Shown here piece by piece: positions 1-8,411 of a stretch of 64,000 bases of DNA. Below the pieces are notes generated by a model. That model did not search any database, was not told the DNA's origin, and saw only the letters and a list, made by a program, of their open reading frames with translations. The DNA comes from an uncultured Acetatifactor sp. (GTDB lineage: Bacteria > Bacillota > Clostridia > Lachnospirales > Lachnospiraceae). Both the position numbers and the translations under genes were made by a program. The stretch spans positions 7,425 through 71,424 of the forward strand of contig CAJUGH010000023.1 of NCBI GenBank assembly GCA_910586215.1, read 5' to 3'. Positions within the stretch are counted from its first letter, which is position 1; the number at the start of each line of letters is the position of its first letter.

Positions 1-2
1 AA

Positions 3-2588
3 TTCGATGTGACAGACAGGCTGCGGGAAGGGGAGAACCTTCTGGCCGTGCTGGTACTGCAGTGGTGTGATGGCAGCTACATGGAAGACCAGGACAAATT
101 CCGTATGAGCGGGATCTTCCGGGATGTGTACCTGCTCTCCCGCCCGGAGCAATGCGTGTACGATTACTTCCTGAAGGCCAGGCCGGACCTGGCGGCGGGA
201 AAAGCCCAGGTGGATATTGCCTTCTCTTACCTGGACAAGGAGATTCCGGTGCAGGTGTCCATAGAGGATGCCCATGGAAAGGTGCTGTGCCATAAAGAGG
301 GCAGCGGACATATGACCCTGAAATTGGAGGATGTCCACCTGTGGAGTGCGGAGACACCCTATCTGTACAGGGTGGTCATGGAAACAGCCCATGAAGTGGT
401 CACGGAGCGCATGGGTATCCGGGAAGTGGCCATCCGGGACGGAGTGCTGTACTTCAATGGCCAGAAGATCAAGCTTCACGGGGTGAACCGCCACGACAGC
501 GACCCGGTGACAGGCTTTGCCATCAGCCTGGAACAGATGCATAAGGACCTGGGGCTGATGAAGGCCCACAACGTGAACGCCATCCGCACCAGCCATTACC
601 CCAATGCTCCCCAGTTCTACCAGTTCTGCGACCAGTACGGCTTCTATGTGATGGATGAGGCAGACAATGAGAGCCATGGATGTGAGTGTGCCTACAAGCA
701 AGAATGGGGTAGGAACAACACCTGGATAGCAGACAATCCGGATTATATCCCTGCCACGGTGGACCGGACGAAGAAATGTGTCATCCGGGACAAAAACAGG
801 CCCTGTGTGTTCGCCTGGTCCATGGGGAATGAGGCAGCCTATGGCTGTGGCTTTGAGGAGGCCCTGCGGTGGACGAAAGATTACGATGACACCCGCATCA
901 CCCACTATGAGAATGCCTACAATGTGCCCGGGGCGAAGAAAGGGGATTACGATTATTCCTGTGTGGACCTGTACAGCAGGATGTACCTGGGAGTAAAGGA
1001 TTTCCACACGTATTTTGGATCCACCGAGGAGCGGGATCCCAATAGCCGCTATGATGTGCCGGCGGCAAGGCCCTTGTTCCTATGTGAGTACAGTCATGCC
1101 ATGGGCAACGGACCGGGGAACCTGGAGGATTATTTCCAGGTCATGCACCAGTATGACGGTGCCTGCGGGGGCATGGTGTGGGAGTGGTGTGACCACGTCA
1201 TCTACAAGGGGCGTGATGCATCCGGCAGGAAGATGTATTTTTACGGCGGGGACCACGGGGAATATCCCCATGACGGCAATTTCTGCATGGACGGCCTGGT
1301 ATATCCGGACCGCAGGCCCCACACGGGACTGCTGGAGTTTAAAAATGTCCACCGTCCGGCCAGGGTGGTATCCCTTGACCGGGAAAACGGAGTCCTGCGG
1401 ATCCACAATTATATGGACTTCCTGAACCTGAAGGACTATTGCAGCCTTGCCTGGGAGGTAAGCCGTGACGGGGAGAAGGTGGCAGGCGGCCAGATCGACA
1501 GTGCCTGTCTGGACATTGCGCCCCACGGGGAAGGGGATGTGTCCCTGGAACTGCCAAAGGCGGGCCAGGGAAAGGAATACCTTAAGGTAACCTGGATCCA
1601 GAAGGAAGCCACGGATGTGCTGCCGGCAGGGAAGGAGTTAGGCTTCGATGAGGTAGCCCTGTCTGACCGGGATGCCTGCTGCGTCTACACGAAGACCCTG
1701 CTGGAGAAGCCTCTGGGGCAGGCAGGAGGCAGCCTGCAGGTGAAGGAGGAGGATCGGTACCTGACAGTGGAAGGGGAGAATTTCTGCTACGCCTATGATA
1801 CCTTCAGGGGGCTGTTTGCCCGCATGGTACACCACAACCGCACGCTCCTGGAGCATCCCATGGAGTTCAACCTGTGGCGTGCGCCTACGGACAATGACAG
1901 GAACATCCGCCACACCTGGAAGGATGTGCAGTATGACCATCCAGTGACAAGGGCTTATGCCACCAGCTGGAACAAGGGGGAGAAAGCGGGGAAAGCCTAT
2001 GTGGACATTGTAAGTACTTTATCCCTGGCCCCGGTATATATGCAGCGGATCATGGATGTCCAGGCCCTCTGGCGGGTGTGGCATGACGGCAGTGTGGACG
2101 TAGAGCTTACGGTGAAGAAGAATCCCGTGTTCCCCAGGCTGCCCAGGTTCGGGGTGCGCCTGATGCTGCCTTGTGAGATGAGACGGGTATCCTACTATGG
2201 ACTGGGGCCTGTGGAGAGCTATCCGGACAAGTGCCGGGCAAGCTATCATGGCAGGTTTGAGGGTACGGTGGATTCCCTTCATGAGGATTACCTCTATCCC
2301 CAGGAGAACGGCAGCCACCATGATGTGAGCTATGTGGAAGTGTCAGGGGCCGGTGAAAAACTGTCCGTGGCGGCAGGAAAGGGTTTCTCCTTCAACGCTT
2401 CCCCCTATACCCAGGAGGAACTTACAGAGAAAATGCACAATTACGAACTGGTACCCAGCGGACACACGGTGCTGTGCATCGATTACAGGCAGGATGGCAT
2501 CGGTTCCAATAGCTGCGGACCAGGACCGGAGGAGCAGTACCAGCTTCTGGAGAACGAGTTTACCTTTGCCTTCGGGCTGCGGTTTTAA
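3..2588 (+). CDS. lacZ: Beta-galactosidase, glycoside hydrolase family 2 (5' end outside window)
   Basis: A GH2 beta-galactosidase hydrolysing terminal beta-galactosides, here probably galactose on host glycan antennae or lactose-type sugars. The frame is open to the window edge and its first visible residues (FDVTD, then WCDGSYMEDQD) are internal to LacZ proteins, so the start lies upstream; about 861 residues are seen of a family usually just over 1000. The GVNRHDSDP motif of the active-site barrel is near nt 480. The acid/base Glu is in MGNEAA (codon at 831) and the nucleophile Glu in LCEYSHAMGNGPGN (codon at 1086). The C-terminal beta-sandwich with GLGPVESYPDK is complete. No signal peptide can be judged. 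A stem-loop terminator follows at 2665-2709, so this gene probably ends its transcription unit. Confidence 0.95.
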   Translation, partial: FDVTDRLREGENLLAVLVLQWCDGSYMEDQDKFRMSGIFRDVYLLSRPEQCVYDYFLKARPDLAAGKAQVDIAFSYLDKEIPVQVSIEDAHGKVLCHKEGSGHMTLKLEDVHLWSAETPYLYRVVMETAHEVVTERMGIREVAIRDGVLYFNGQKIKLHGVNRHDSDPVTGFAISLEQMHKDLGLMKAHNVNAIRTSHYPNAPQFYQFCDQYGFYVMDEADNESHGCECAYKQEWGRNNTWIADNPDYIPATVDRTKKCVIRDKNRPCVFAWSMGNEAAYGCGFEEALRWTKDYDDTRITHYENAYNVPGAKKGDYDYSCVDLYSRMYLGVKDFHTYFGSTEERDPNSRYDVPAARPLFLCEYSHAMGNGPGNLEDYFQVMHQYDGACGGMVWEWCDHVIYKGRDASGRKMYFYGGDHGEYPHDGNFCMDGLVYPDRRPHTGLLEFKNVHRPARVVSLDRENGVLRIHNYMDFLNLKDYCSLAWEVSRDGEKVAGGQIDSACLDIAPHGEGDVSLELPKAGQGKEYLKVTWIQKEATDVLPAGKELGFDEVALSDRDACCVYTKTLLEKPLGQAGGSLQVKEEDRYLTVEGENFCYAYDTFRGLFARMVHHNRTLLEHPMEFNLWRAPTDNDRNIRHTWKDVQYDHPVTRAYATSWNKGEKAGKAYVDIVSTLSLAPVYMQRIMDVQALWRVWHDGSVDVELTVKKNPVFPRLPRFGVRLMLPCEMRRVSYYGLGPVESYPDKCRASYHGRFEGTVDSLHEDYLYPQENGSHHDVSYVEVSGAGEKLSVAAGKGFSFNASPYTQEELTEKMHNYELVPSGHTVLCIDYRQDGIGSNSCGPGPEEQYQLLENEFTFAFGLRF

Positions 2589-2664
2589 GCTGGTGTATAG
2601 GTGCCGGTATGGGGGACGGTCTGTGTCCGTGGCAGATGCCGGCAGACTTAAGGAAGACAGGTAA

Positions 2665-2709
2665 GGAAGCGGGACAGGTTCCGGAAGGGATCCGGTCCCG
2701 TTTCCTTTG
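2665..2709 (+). terminator. Stem-loop terminator after beta-galactosidase gene
   Basis: Arm 2665-2675 (GGAAGCGGGAC) pairs with 2695-2705 (GTCCCGTTTCC): eleven pairs including one G-T wobble. The loop holds a second small CCGG/CCGG pairing, and T-rich sequence follows. It lies 77 nt after the stop codon. Confidence 0.6.
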
Positions 2710-2720
2710 TGCGTGCAGCT

Positions 2721-2753
2721 GTTGCTGTGAACGGCACAGCCGTGAACAGTAAC
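2721..2753 (+). repeat. R-family stem-loop repeat, copy R1 (33-nt class)
   Basis: Outer arms GTTGCTGT and ACAGTAAC pair. Inside are a GA opposite a GA and a perfect inner stem ACGGC / GCCGT with loop ACA. Preceded by a TTTGTGCG-type extension at about 2705-2719 also found at R2, R6 and R10. Confidence 0.8.
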
Positions 2754-2845
2754 ACCGTTCAGGTTCCAGATAGGACCGTTTAGGAAGAGTGGATTGACTT
2801 CTTTAGACAGGTTTGCTACCATGAAGAAAAATAGGAAGTCCGAAG

Positions 2846-2900
2846 GTTACTGTTCACAGGTTTTGTGTGCATAGTTGCAGTGAATGGAGCGAACAGTAAC
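2846..2900 (+). repeat. R-family repeat, copy R2 (composite)
   Basis: An inverted half copy (GTTACTGTTCAC from 2846) and a divergent full copy (2874-2900) flank a TTTTGTGTGCATA extension. GTTACTGTTC (2846-2855) can pair perfectly with GAACAGTAAC (2891-2900). An ATG at 2884 lies inside the repeat and is unlikely to be a true start. Confidence 0.7.
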
Positions 2901-2928
2901 ATCTGAAGTGGTATGTGGAGGAGGGTGT

Positions 2929-4878
2929 ATGCAGGAAGCAGCGGAAAAGACGGGAAAGAAGAAAAAAGCAGCCGGGGAGCTGCCCCAGGGGCGGGTATCC
3001 AGTCTCTGGTACTGGCTGAAACGGCTGTACCGGGAGTCCCCTGGGTTTGTGTGGCTGTATGGGCTGGAGGCAGCATTCGCCATCGGCATCTCCCTTCTGG
3101 GGGTGTATCTGCCATCGGTGCTGGTGGCAGACATCACAGGGGGTGGGAGCCTGGGGGTGCTGGCAGCACACCTGGCCGGCCTGGGCGGTGGGCTGGTGTG
3201 CCTGTATGTGGCCAGCAACTATGTGGAGCAGACCAAGAAGCTGAAGAACAAGGGGATCGGTTATGGATACAGCCTCCAGGCCGCCAGGGCCTCCATGGAG
3301 GCACCTTATTCCAGGATAGAGAATGCCCGGTTCCAGGAGGAATTCTGGCAGGAGCAGAGGCGCTTTCTCTGGGAGGATACCTACACTACGGAATTCATGG
3401 GGGCCTTCTCTAAGACGGTCCAGGCCTTGATTGGTATGGTTCTCTATATGGGCATGCTCTCGGGCCTGTCCCCCTGGATACTGCTCCTGGTGGTGGCGGG
3501 CACGGCGGTCAACTATGTTGTGGGGATCTGCTGCAACCGGTGGGACGCGGCCAACCGGCACAAGTGGATGTCCCTGGATAACAAGACCCATTACCTGGCA
3601 CAGGAACTGGGGGATTTCCAGGCGGCCAAGGATGTGCGGCTGTACGGTATGGCACCCTGGCTGAAGGGGATGTATGACAGGCATCTGAAACAGAGAATCC
3701 GGTATACGGTGCGGATGCAGGCCAATTACTTCCTGGAGAGCATGGCTGGCGGGGCTACCCGGATGATATGGGAAGGGGCGGCTTACCTGTACCTGATCTG
3801 GCTGGTCTGTGAGGGAAGGTTGTCTGCTGCGGAATTCGTGTTATACTTCGGGGTGATCACAGGTTTCGCCTCCTGGTGCGGCAGTATTGTGGCAGGCATG
3901 CGGCAGCTGCATAAAAGCGCACTGTATGTAGAGGAACACAGACGGTTTCTGGACCGGCTGGCCTGGAAAGAGGGGGCCGGGAAGCTGGAAGAGGGGAAGG
4001 AGGCAGCCGCGCCAGGGGAGGGAAAAGACAGGGCAGCGGAAGCTGTCAGGCAGGATCTGGTGCTTCCTCCCGGCCGCATCCCGGAGATCATTTTCTCCCA
4101 TGTGACATTCCGATATGAGGGAGAGGAGCAGCCTGTGATCCGGAACCTGAGCCTTGTACTGCACCCGGGGGAGAACATTGCCCTGGTGGGATGCAATGGG
4201 GCAGGGAAGACTACTTTCGTGAAGCTGCTATGCGGCTTTTATGATCCCACAGAGGGAGAGATCCTCATAGACGGTGTGAACCGGGACAGGTATACGAAAA
4301 GCTCCTGGCTGAAGGCCTTCTCCGGCGTGTTCCAGGAGGTGGGGCTGTTCCCCCTGTCCCTTAAGGAGAACCTGGTGCCCCAGGGCCAGGTTCAGGAGGA
4401 ACTTCTGGATCGGTGCCTGGAGGAAGCGGATCTGAAGGATGCCATTGGGAAACTGCCGGAAGGACTGGACAGCATGCTGGGCAAGGGTGTCTATGAGTCT
4501 GCCGTGGACTTCTCCGGCGGGGAGACACAGAAGCTGATGCTGGCCAGGGCCTTATATAAGCAGGTGCCCATACTGGTGCTGGATGAGCCTACTGCGGCCC
4601 TGGATCCCTTGATGGAGAGCCAGTTGTATGAGCAGTACCGGCATTTTTCCAAGGAACGTACCACTGTGTTCATCTCCCACAGGCTGGCCAGCACCCGGTT
4701 CTGTGACAGAATCCTGCTGCTGGAGGAGGGAAGGGTAGCAGAGTCCGGCAGCCACGAGGAACTCCTTGGGGCAGGGGGCAGGTACGCCAGTCTGTTCCAG
4801 CTCCAGGGCAGGTACTACAGGAACCGGGAAGTGGGAATGGACGGTGGCATGGAAGAGGAAATGGGGGAACTGGTATGA
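2929..4878 (+). CDS. ABC transporter, fused permease/ATPase, first half of heterodimer
   Basis: An exporter-type ABC half-transporter of 649 residues. An N-terminal membrane domain (about residues 25-330) joins through a charged, low-complexity linker (about 345-380) to an ATPase domain with Walker A GCNGAGKTT (about residue 420), signature FSGGETQ and Walker B ILVLDEPTAALDP. The start at 2929 is preferred because GGAGGAGGG lies just before it; an in-frame ATG at 2884 sits inside repeat R2. The stop overlaps the next gene in an ATGA, so the two are translated together as a heterodimer. The substrate cannot be told from sequence; drug, peptide or lipid export are all possible. It shows no direct link to sugar import. 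Confidence 0.9.
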   Translation: MQEAAEKTGKKKKAAGELPQGRVSSLWYWLKRLYRESPGFVWLYGLEAAFAIGISLLGVYLPSVLVADITGGGSLGVLAAHLAGLGGGLVCLYVASNYVEQTKKLKNKGIGYGYSLQAARASMEAPYSRIENARFQEEFWQEQRRFLWEDTYTTEFMGAFSKTVQALIGMVLYMGMLSGLSPWILLLVVAGTAVNYVVGICCNRWDAANRHKWMSLDNKTHYLAQELGDFQAAKDVRLYGMAPWLKGMYDRHLKQRIRYTVRMQANYFLESMAGGATRMIWEGAAYLYLIWLVCEGRLSAAEFVLYFGVITGFASWCGSIVAGMRQLHKSALYVEEHRRFLDRLAWKEGAGKLEEGKEAAAPGEGKDRAAEAVRQDLVLPPGRIPEIIFSHVTFRYEGEEQPVIRNLSLVLHPGENIALVGCNGAGKTTFVKLLCGFYDPTEGEILIDGVNRDRYTKSSWLKAFSGVFQEVGLFPLSLKENLVPQGQVQEELLDRCLEEADLKDAIGKLPEGLDSMLGKGVYESAVDFSGGETQKLMLARALYKQVPILVLDEPTAALDPLMESQLYEQYRHFSKERTTVFISHRLASTRFCDRILLLEEGRVAESGSHEELLGAGGRYASLFQLQGRYYRNREVGMDGGMEEEMGELV

Positions 4879-6761
4879 GCAGAGAAGGAAAGAGATCACG
4901 GGAAGAGAAAGAAAAAAAGGATACACCGGCATTTGACCGCAGGAAAACGGTGATCCGGGGGCTGAAGTATCTGGCTGCAGACTGCCCGGCCATCCTGCCG
5001 GTGGTAGTGCTGGATGCCATATTTGAGGCAGTCTATCCCTATATCGGGATCCTGCTGTCAGCGGCTATCCTCACAGGGCTGGCAGATCCGGGAAGGGATA
5101 TGGGGCATCTGGTTTTTCTGGCCCTGCTGCTGGTGGGGGCCAATTTCCTGGGAAGACGGATCCTGGATTTCTGCGGGCAGCTCCAGGATGTGCTGCAGTA
5201 TGTTGTCATGAAGCATGTGGACAGGTCCGTGGCAGAGAAGGCCTGGAAGATGGAATACGGCATGAGCGGGGATCCTGAGATAAACGAGAGAAAATGGGCC
5301 ATCACCTATTATCACTATGGGCGTGGTGTTGTGGCCATGGCCTGGCAGCTACGGAATTTCCTGCAGGCGATTGCCACCATAGGGATCTCCCTGGCCTTGA
5401 CGATGCAGCTATTTGTAGCCAGGGCCGTGGGGGAAGGGCCGGTGGTGGGATTCTTAAACCACTGGATGGCACCCGTGCTGTTCTGGAGCCTGGCGGCACT
5501 GAACATCTGTTATACCATCTGGACTTCCGCCCAGGTGGAGAAATGCTATTACAGGCAGGGGGAGGACAGCCGCAGGCCTGGCAACCAGATGATGTCCCTG
5601 CTGGAGCGGTGCTGTGCAGAGTACAGGAAGGGCAAGGAACTGCGTCTGTTCGGTGCCGGGGAGGTAATTGGCAGCAGACTGGAGGCATTGTCCCGGGAAG
5701 TGGTAGGAATTGCGGAATCTGCATTCCGGTATGAACGGCGGGCCACATGCCTGCCCACCCTGTTCTCCTGGCTGTTTCATATGCTGGTGTATCTGTTTGT
5801 GGGGATGAAGGCATTCTTCGGGGCCTTCGGGGCAGGAAGCATCCTGCAGTACACCGGTGCGGTGACACAGTTTGGAAATGGGATCACGCAGTTTAGTGAT
5901 ACGGTCCGGGCCTTTCTGCAGAACCTGCGGTATATCCAGGACTATTTTGACTTCCTGGACCTGCCGGGGCGCATGGATACGGGAACCCTGCCTGTGACGA
6001 AGCAGATCCGGGAGGACTATACCTTTACCTTCCGGGATGTGACCTTTACGTATCCCGGCGGTACGGAGCCTGTCCTGCACCATGTGAACTGTGAGTTTAG
6101 GAAAGGAGAGAAACTGGCAGTGGTGGGCAGGAACGGTTCCGGCAAGACCACCTTTATCAAATTACTCTGCCGGCTGTACGATCCGGAAGAGGGGGAGATC
6201 CTCCTAAATGGTGTGGACATCCGCAGATACCAGTATGACCAGTATATGGAGTTGTTCTCCACGGTGTTCCAGGACTACCGCATCTTCGCCTTTGAACTGG
6301 GGGAGAATGTGGCGGCAGCCAGCGACTATGAGGAGGACCGGGTCATAAGGAGCCTGCAGGATGCCGGATTCGGGGAGCGTCTGAAGAGCCTGGAGAAAGG
6401 TCTCCACACACCGGTTTTCAAATTTTTCGGGGAAGACGGTGTGGAACTGTCAGGAGGTGAGAGCCAGAAAGTGGCCATTGCAAGGAGCCTGTACCGGGAT
6501 GCACCATACCTGGTGATGGATGAACCCACGGCGGCCTTAGACCCGGTGGCAGAGGCTGAGGTCTATCAGCAGATGAACCATTTTGCCAGGGGAAAGGGAG
6601 CCATCTACATCTCCCACAGGCTGTCAAGCTGCCATTTCTGTGACAGGATCCTGGTGTTCCAGGAGGGCAGGGTGGTGGAAAACGGCACCCACAGGGAACT
6701 TCTGGAGGCCGGTGGCCTGTACCGGAAAATGTGGGATGCCCAGGCCCAGTATTATGCCTAA
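4875..6761 (+). CDS. ABC transporter, fused permease/ATPase, second half of heterodimer
   Basis: Partner of the preceding gene, overlapping it by four bases (ATGA); 628 residues. A membrane domain with several hydrophobic segments (about residues 35-330) precedes an ATPase domain with Walker A GRNGSGKTT (about residue 417), signature LSGGESQ (about 524) and Walker B YLVMDEPTAALDP. The N terminus is strongly basic and acidic (SREGKRSREEKEKK) before the first membrane helix. Both halves keep consensus ATPase motifs, unlike many heterodimeric exporters that have one degenerate site. The gene ends the pair; an AT-rich stretch follows. Confidence 0.9.
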   Translation: MSREGKRSREEKEKKDTPAFDRRKTVIRGLKYLAADCPAILPVVVLDAIFEAVYPYIGILLSAAILTGLADPGRDMGHLVFLALLLVGANFLGRRILDFCGQLQDVLQYVVMKHVDRSVAEKAWKMEYGMSGDPEINERKWAITYYHYGRGVVAMAWQLRNFLQAIATIGISLALTMQLFVARAVGEGPVVGFLNHWMAPVLFWSLAALNICYTIWTSAQVEKCYYRQGEDSRRPGNQMMSLLERCCAEYRKGKELRLFGAGEVIGSRLEALSREVVGIAESAFRYERRATCLPTLFSWLFHMLVYLFVGMKAFFGAFGAGSILQYTGAVTQFGNGITQFSDTVRAFLQNLRYIQDYFDFLDLPGRMDTGTLPVTKQIREDYTFTFRDVTFTYPGGTEPVLHHVNCEFRKGEKLAVVGRNGSGKTTFIKLLCRLYDPEEGEILLNGVDIRRYQYDQYMELFSTVFQDYRIFAFELGENVAAASDYEEDRVIRSLQDAGFGERLKSLEKGLHTPVFKFFGEDGVELSGGESQKVAIARSLYRDAPYLVMDEPTAALDPVAEAEVYQQMNHFARGKGAIYISHRLSSCHFCDRILVFQEGRVVENGTHRELLEAGGLYRKMWDAQAQYYA

Positions 6762-6868
6762 GAATGCCATTGCCATTCTGGAAAAAATGGGTGCAGTAAA
6801 TTCGAATTTTTAGCAGTTATTGATAATATTGCACAAGAATACACTTCAATATACGGCAATTTATACAA

Positions 6869-6897
6869 TTGTACGAATGGAAATAGTTTGCTATACT
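6869..6897 (+). promoter_or_regulatory. Candidate promoter with extended -10 upstream of esterase gene
   Basis: TTGTAC (6869-6874), a 17-nt spacer, then TGC-TATACT with an extended -10 TG at 6889-6890. The -10 and the next twelve bases (through GTAAGA) closely match a site before the GH130 gene at 35777-35797. The gap 6762-7167 is otherwise AT-rich and holds this promoter, repeat R3 and no visible gene. Confidence 0.45.
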
Positions 6898-7006
6898 CCA
6901 AGTAAGACATTGATATTTCATGTGCTGTTTCTCTGGCCAATCGCATAAAAACGATGGATAAAAAAGCCAAAGGGACAGCACATGTCGTATATTAGGGAGA
7001 AAAGGG

Positions 7007-7033
7007 GTTGCTGTGAACGGAGGGAATTGTAAC
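7007..7033 (+). repeat. R-family repeat, copy R3 (27-nt class)
   Basis: Left arm GTTGCTGT followed by GAACGGAG; right arm degenerate (ATTGTAAC). Lies in the leader of the esterase gene, downstream of the candidate promoter. Confidence 0.7.
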
Positions 7034-7167
7034 AAAAAGGGTGGGCAACTGGCAGTCCCGGTTTTGTGCTAAGGAAGCAGGAACACTTCCCAGCGCTAAA
7101 ATGAGGATGGGTCTATCGGAAAAAAGAATGCATATAAAGCGAGGCGGCATAAAATTAGGAAAGGAAA

Positions 7168-8364
7168 GTGGCAGCGGTGAACGGTATAGAAGCGCGGCAA
7201 TGTGCCGAGAGACTGTGGGATGAATACTGCGCGGGCATCCGGGCCGATAAGGGGCGCAGGGCAGAGGCGGAAGGACATTGCATTGTCTTCGGGGAAGTGA
7301 AGATGCACTATACCCTGGAGGTGGTTGGGAAGCCGGGGCAGGAGGGATATCCGGTATATATTGCCCTCCATGGGGGCGGTGGCTCCAGTACCCCGGATAT
7401 GAACAACAGACAGTGGAAGCATATGGGCAGCTACTACAGGGATGGTGTGGAGAATGGTATCTATGTCTGTCCCAGGGGGGTACGTGACACCTGGGACACC
7501 CACGCGAACCCGGAATCTTATCCCCTGTATGACAGGCTGATTGAGAATTTGATCGTCTTTCACAGGGCAGATCCCAACAGGGTCTATCTGCTGGGTTTCT
7601 CGGCGGGAGGTGACGGGGTATACCTGGCAGGTCCCCGCCTGGCGGACCGGTTCGCAGCCCTGCATATGTCAGCGGGACATCCCAACAAGAACAGCCTGGT
7701 GAATCTCTATCACACCCCTATCCAGTTGCAGGTGGGCATGAATGACTGGGAGTATGACCGCAACCATGAGACTGTGCGCTATCAGATGTATCTGGACAGG
7801 CTGCGCACCAGGAATCCGGAGGGGTATGTACACAATGTCTATGTACACACGGAGAAGCCCCACAATTTCCAGGACAATACCCTGGAGCACCAGGAGGTGC
7901 TGATCGATAACATCTCCTGGCTTCATGGAGGCCTTGTGACCAGGCGGCGGGTGGATGCCAATGCGGTTCATTTCCTGGATAATTTTGTGCGCAATCCCCT
8001 GCCGGAGAGAGTGATCTGGGAACTGGATGCCCGGAGAAAAGCCAAGAGGCGCAGTGTGGAGAGTTTCTACTGGCTGCGGATCCCCGGGGATATCAAGAAG
8101 GGGAAGGCGGTGGTGCGCCTGGACCGGGAAGCCAACGCCATCCTGGTGGAGCGCAATGATACCGGAGGCAATACCACAGTACTGCTGAAGGATGGGATGC
8201 TGAACCTGGACCGTCCCATTACAGTCCTATACCCGGACGGGAGAAAGGAGACCTGCCAGGCAGCCAGGTCGGAAGAAGTGATGCGACGGACCCTTGCAGA
8301 GCGAGGGGATCCCTATTATATGTTTTCGGTGGAGATTGCTTTGGGAAGGCAAAAAGAAAAGTGA
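7168..8364 (+). CDS. Alpha/beta-hydrolase, PHB-depolymerase-like esterase
   Basis: A cytoplasmic serine hydrolase of 398 residues without signal peptide. The oxyanion-hole motif HGGGGSS lies near residue 69, the nucleophile elbow GFSAGGDG puts Ser at 145, and HNFQDN gives a likely catalytic His at 232, with an Asp in GMNDWEYD as the probable third member. The family includes polyhydroxybutyrate depolymerases and feruloyl or acetyl esterases. In this setting de-O-acetylation of host sugars such as sialic acid is a reasonable but unproven role. The start is GTG, preceded by AGGAAAGG. First gene of a four-gene run with GH20, GH18 and a transglutaminase-fold protein. Confidence 0.75.
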   Translation: MAAVNGIEARQCAERLWDEYCAGIRADKGRRAEAEGHCIVFGEVKMHYTLEVVGKPGQEGYPVYIALHGGGGSSTPDMNNRQWKHMGSYYRDGVENGIYVCPRGVRDTWDTHANPESYPLYDRLIENLIVFHRADPNRVYLLGFSAGGDGVYLAGPRLADRFAALHMSAGHPNKNSLVNLYHTPIQLQVGMNDWEYDRNHETVRYQMYLDRLRTRNPEGYVHNVYVHTEKPHNFQDNTLEHQEVLIDNISWLHGGLVTRRRVDANAVHFLDNFVRNPLPERVIWELDARRKAKRRSVESFYWLRIPGDIKKGKAVVRLDREANAILVERNDTGGNTTVLLKDGMLNLDRPITVLYPDGRKETCQAARSEEVMRRTLAERGDPYYMFSVEIALGRQKEK

Positions 8365-8411
8365 CGATCTGTGCCGCAAAGCGGCTGGACGGATAGAGAG
8401 GAGGATCTAGT

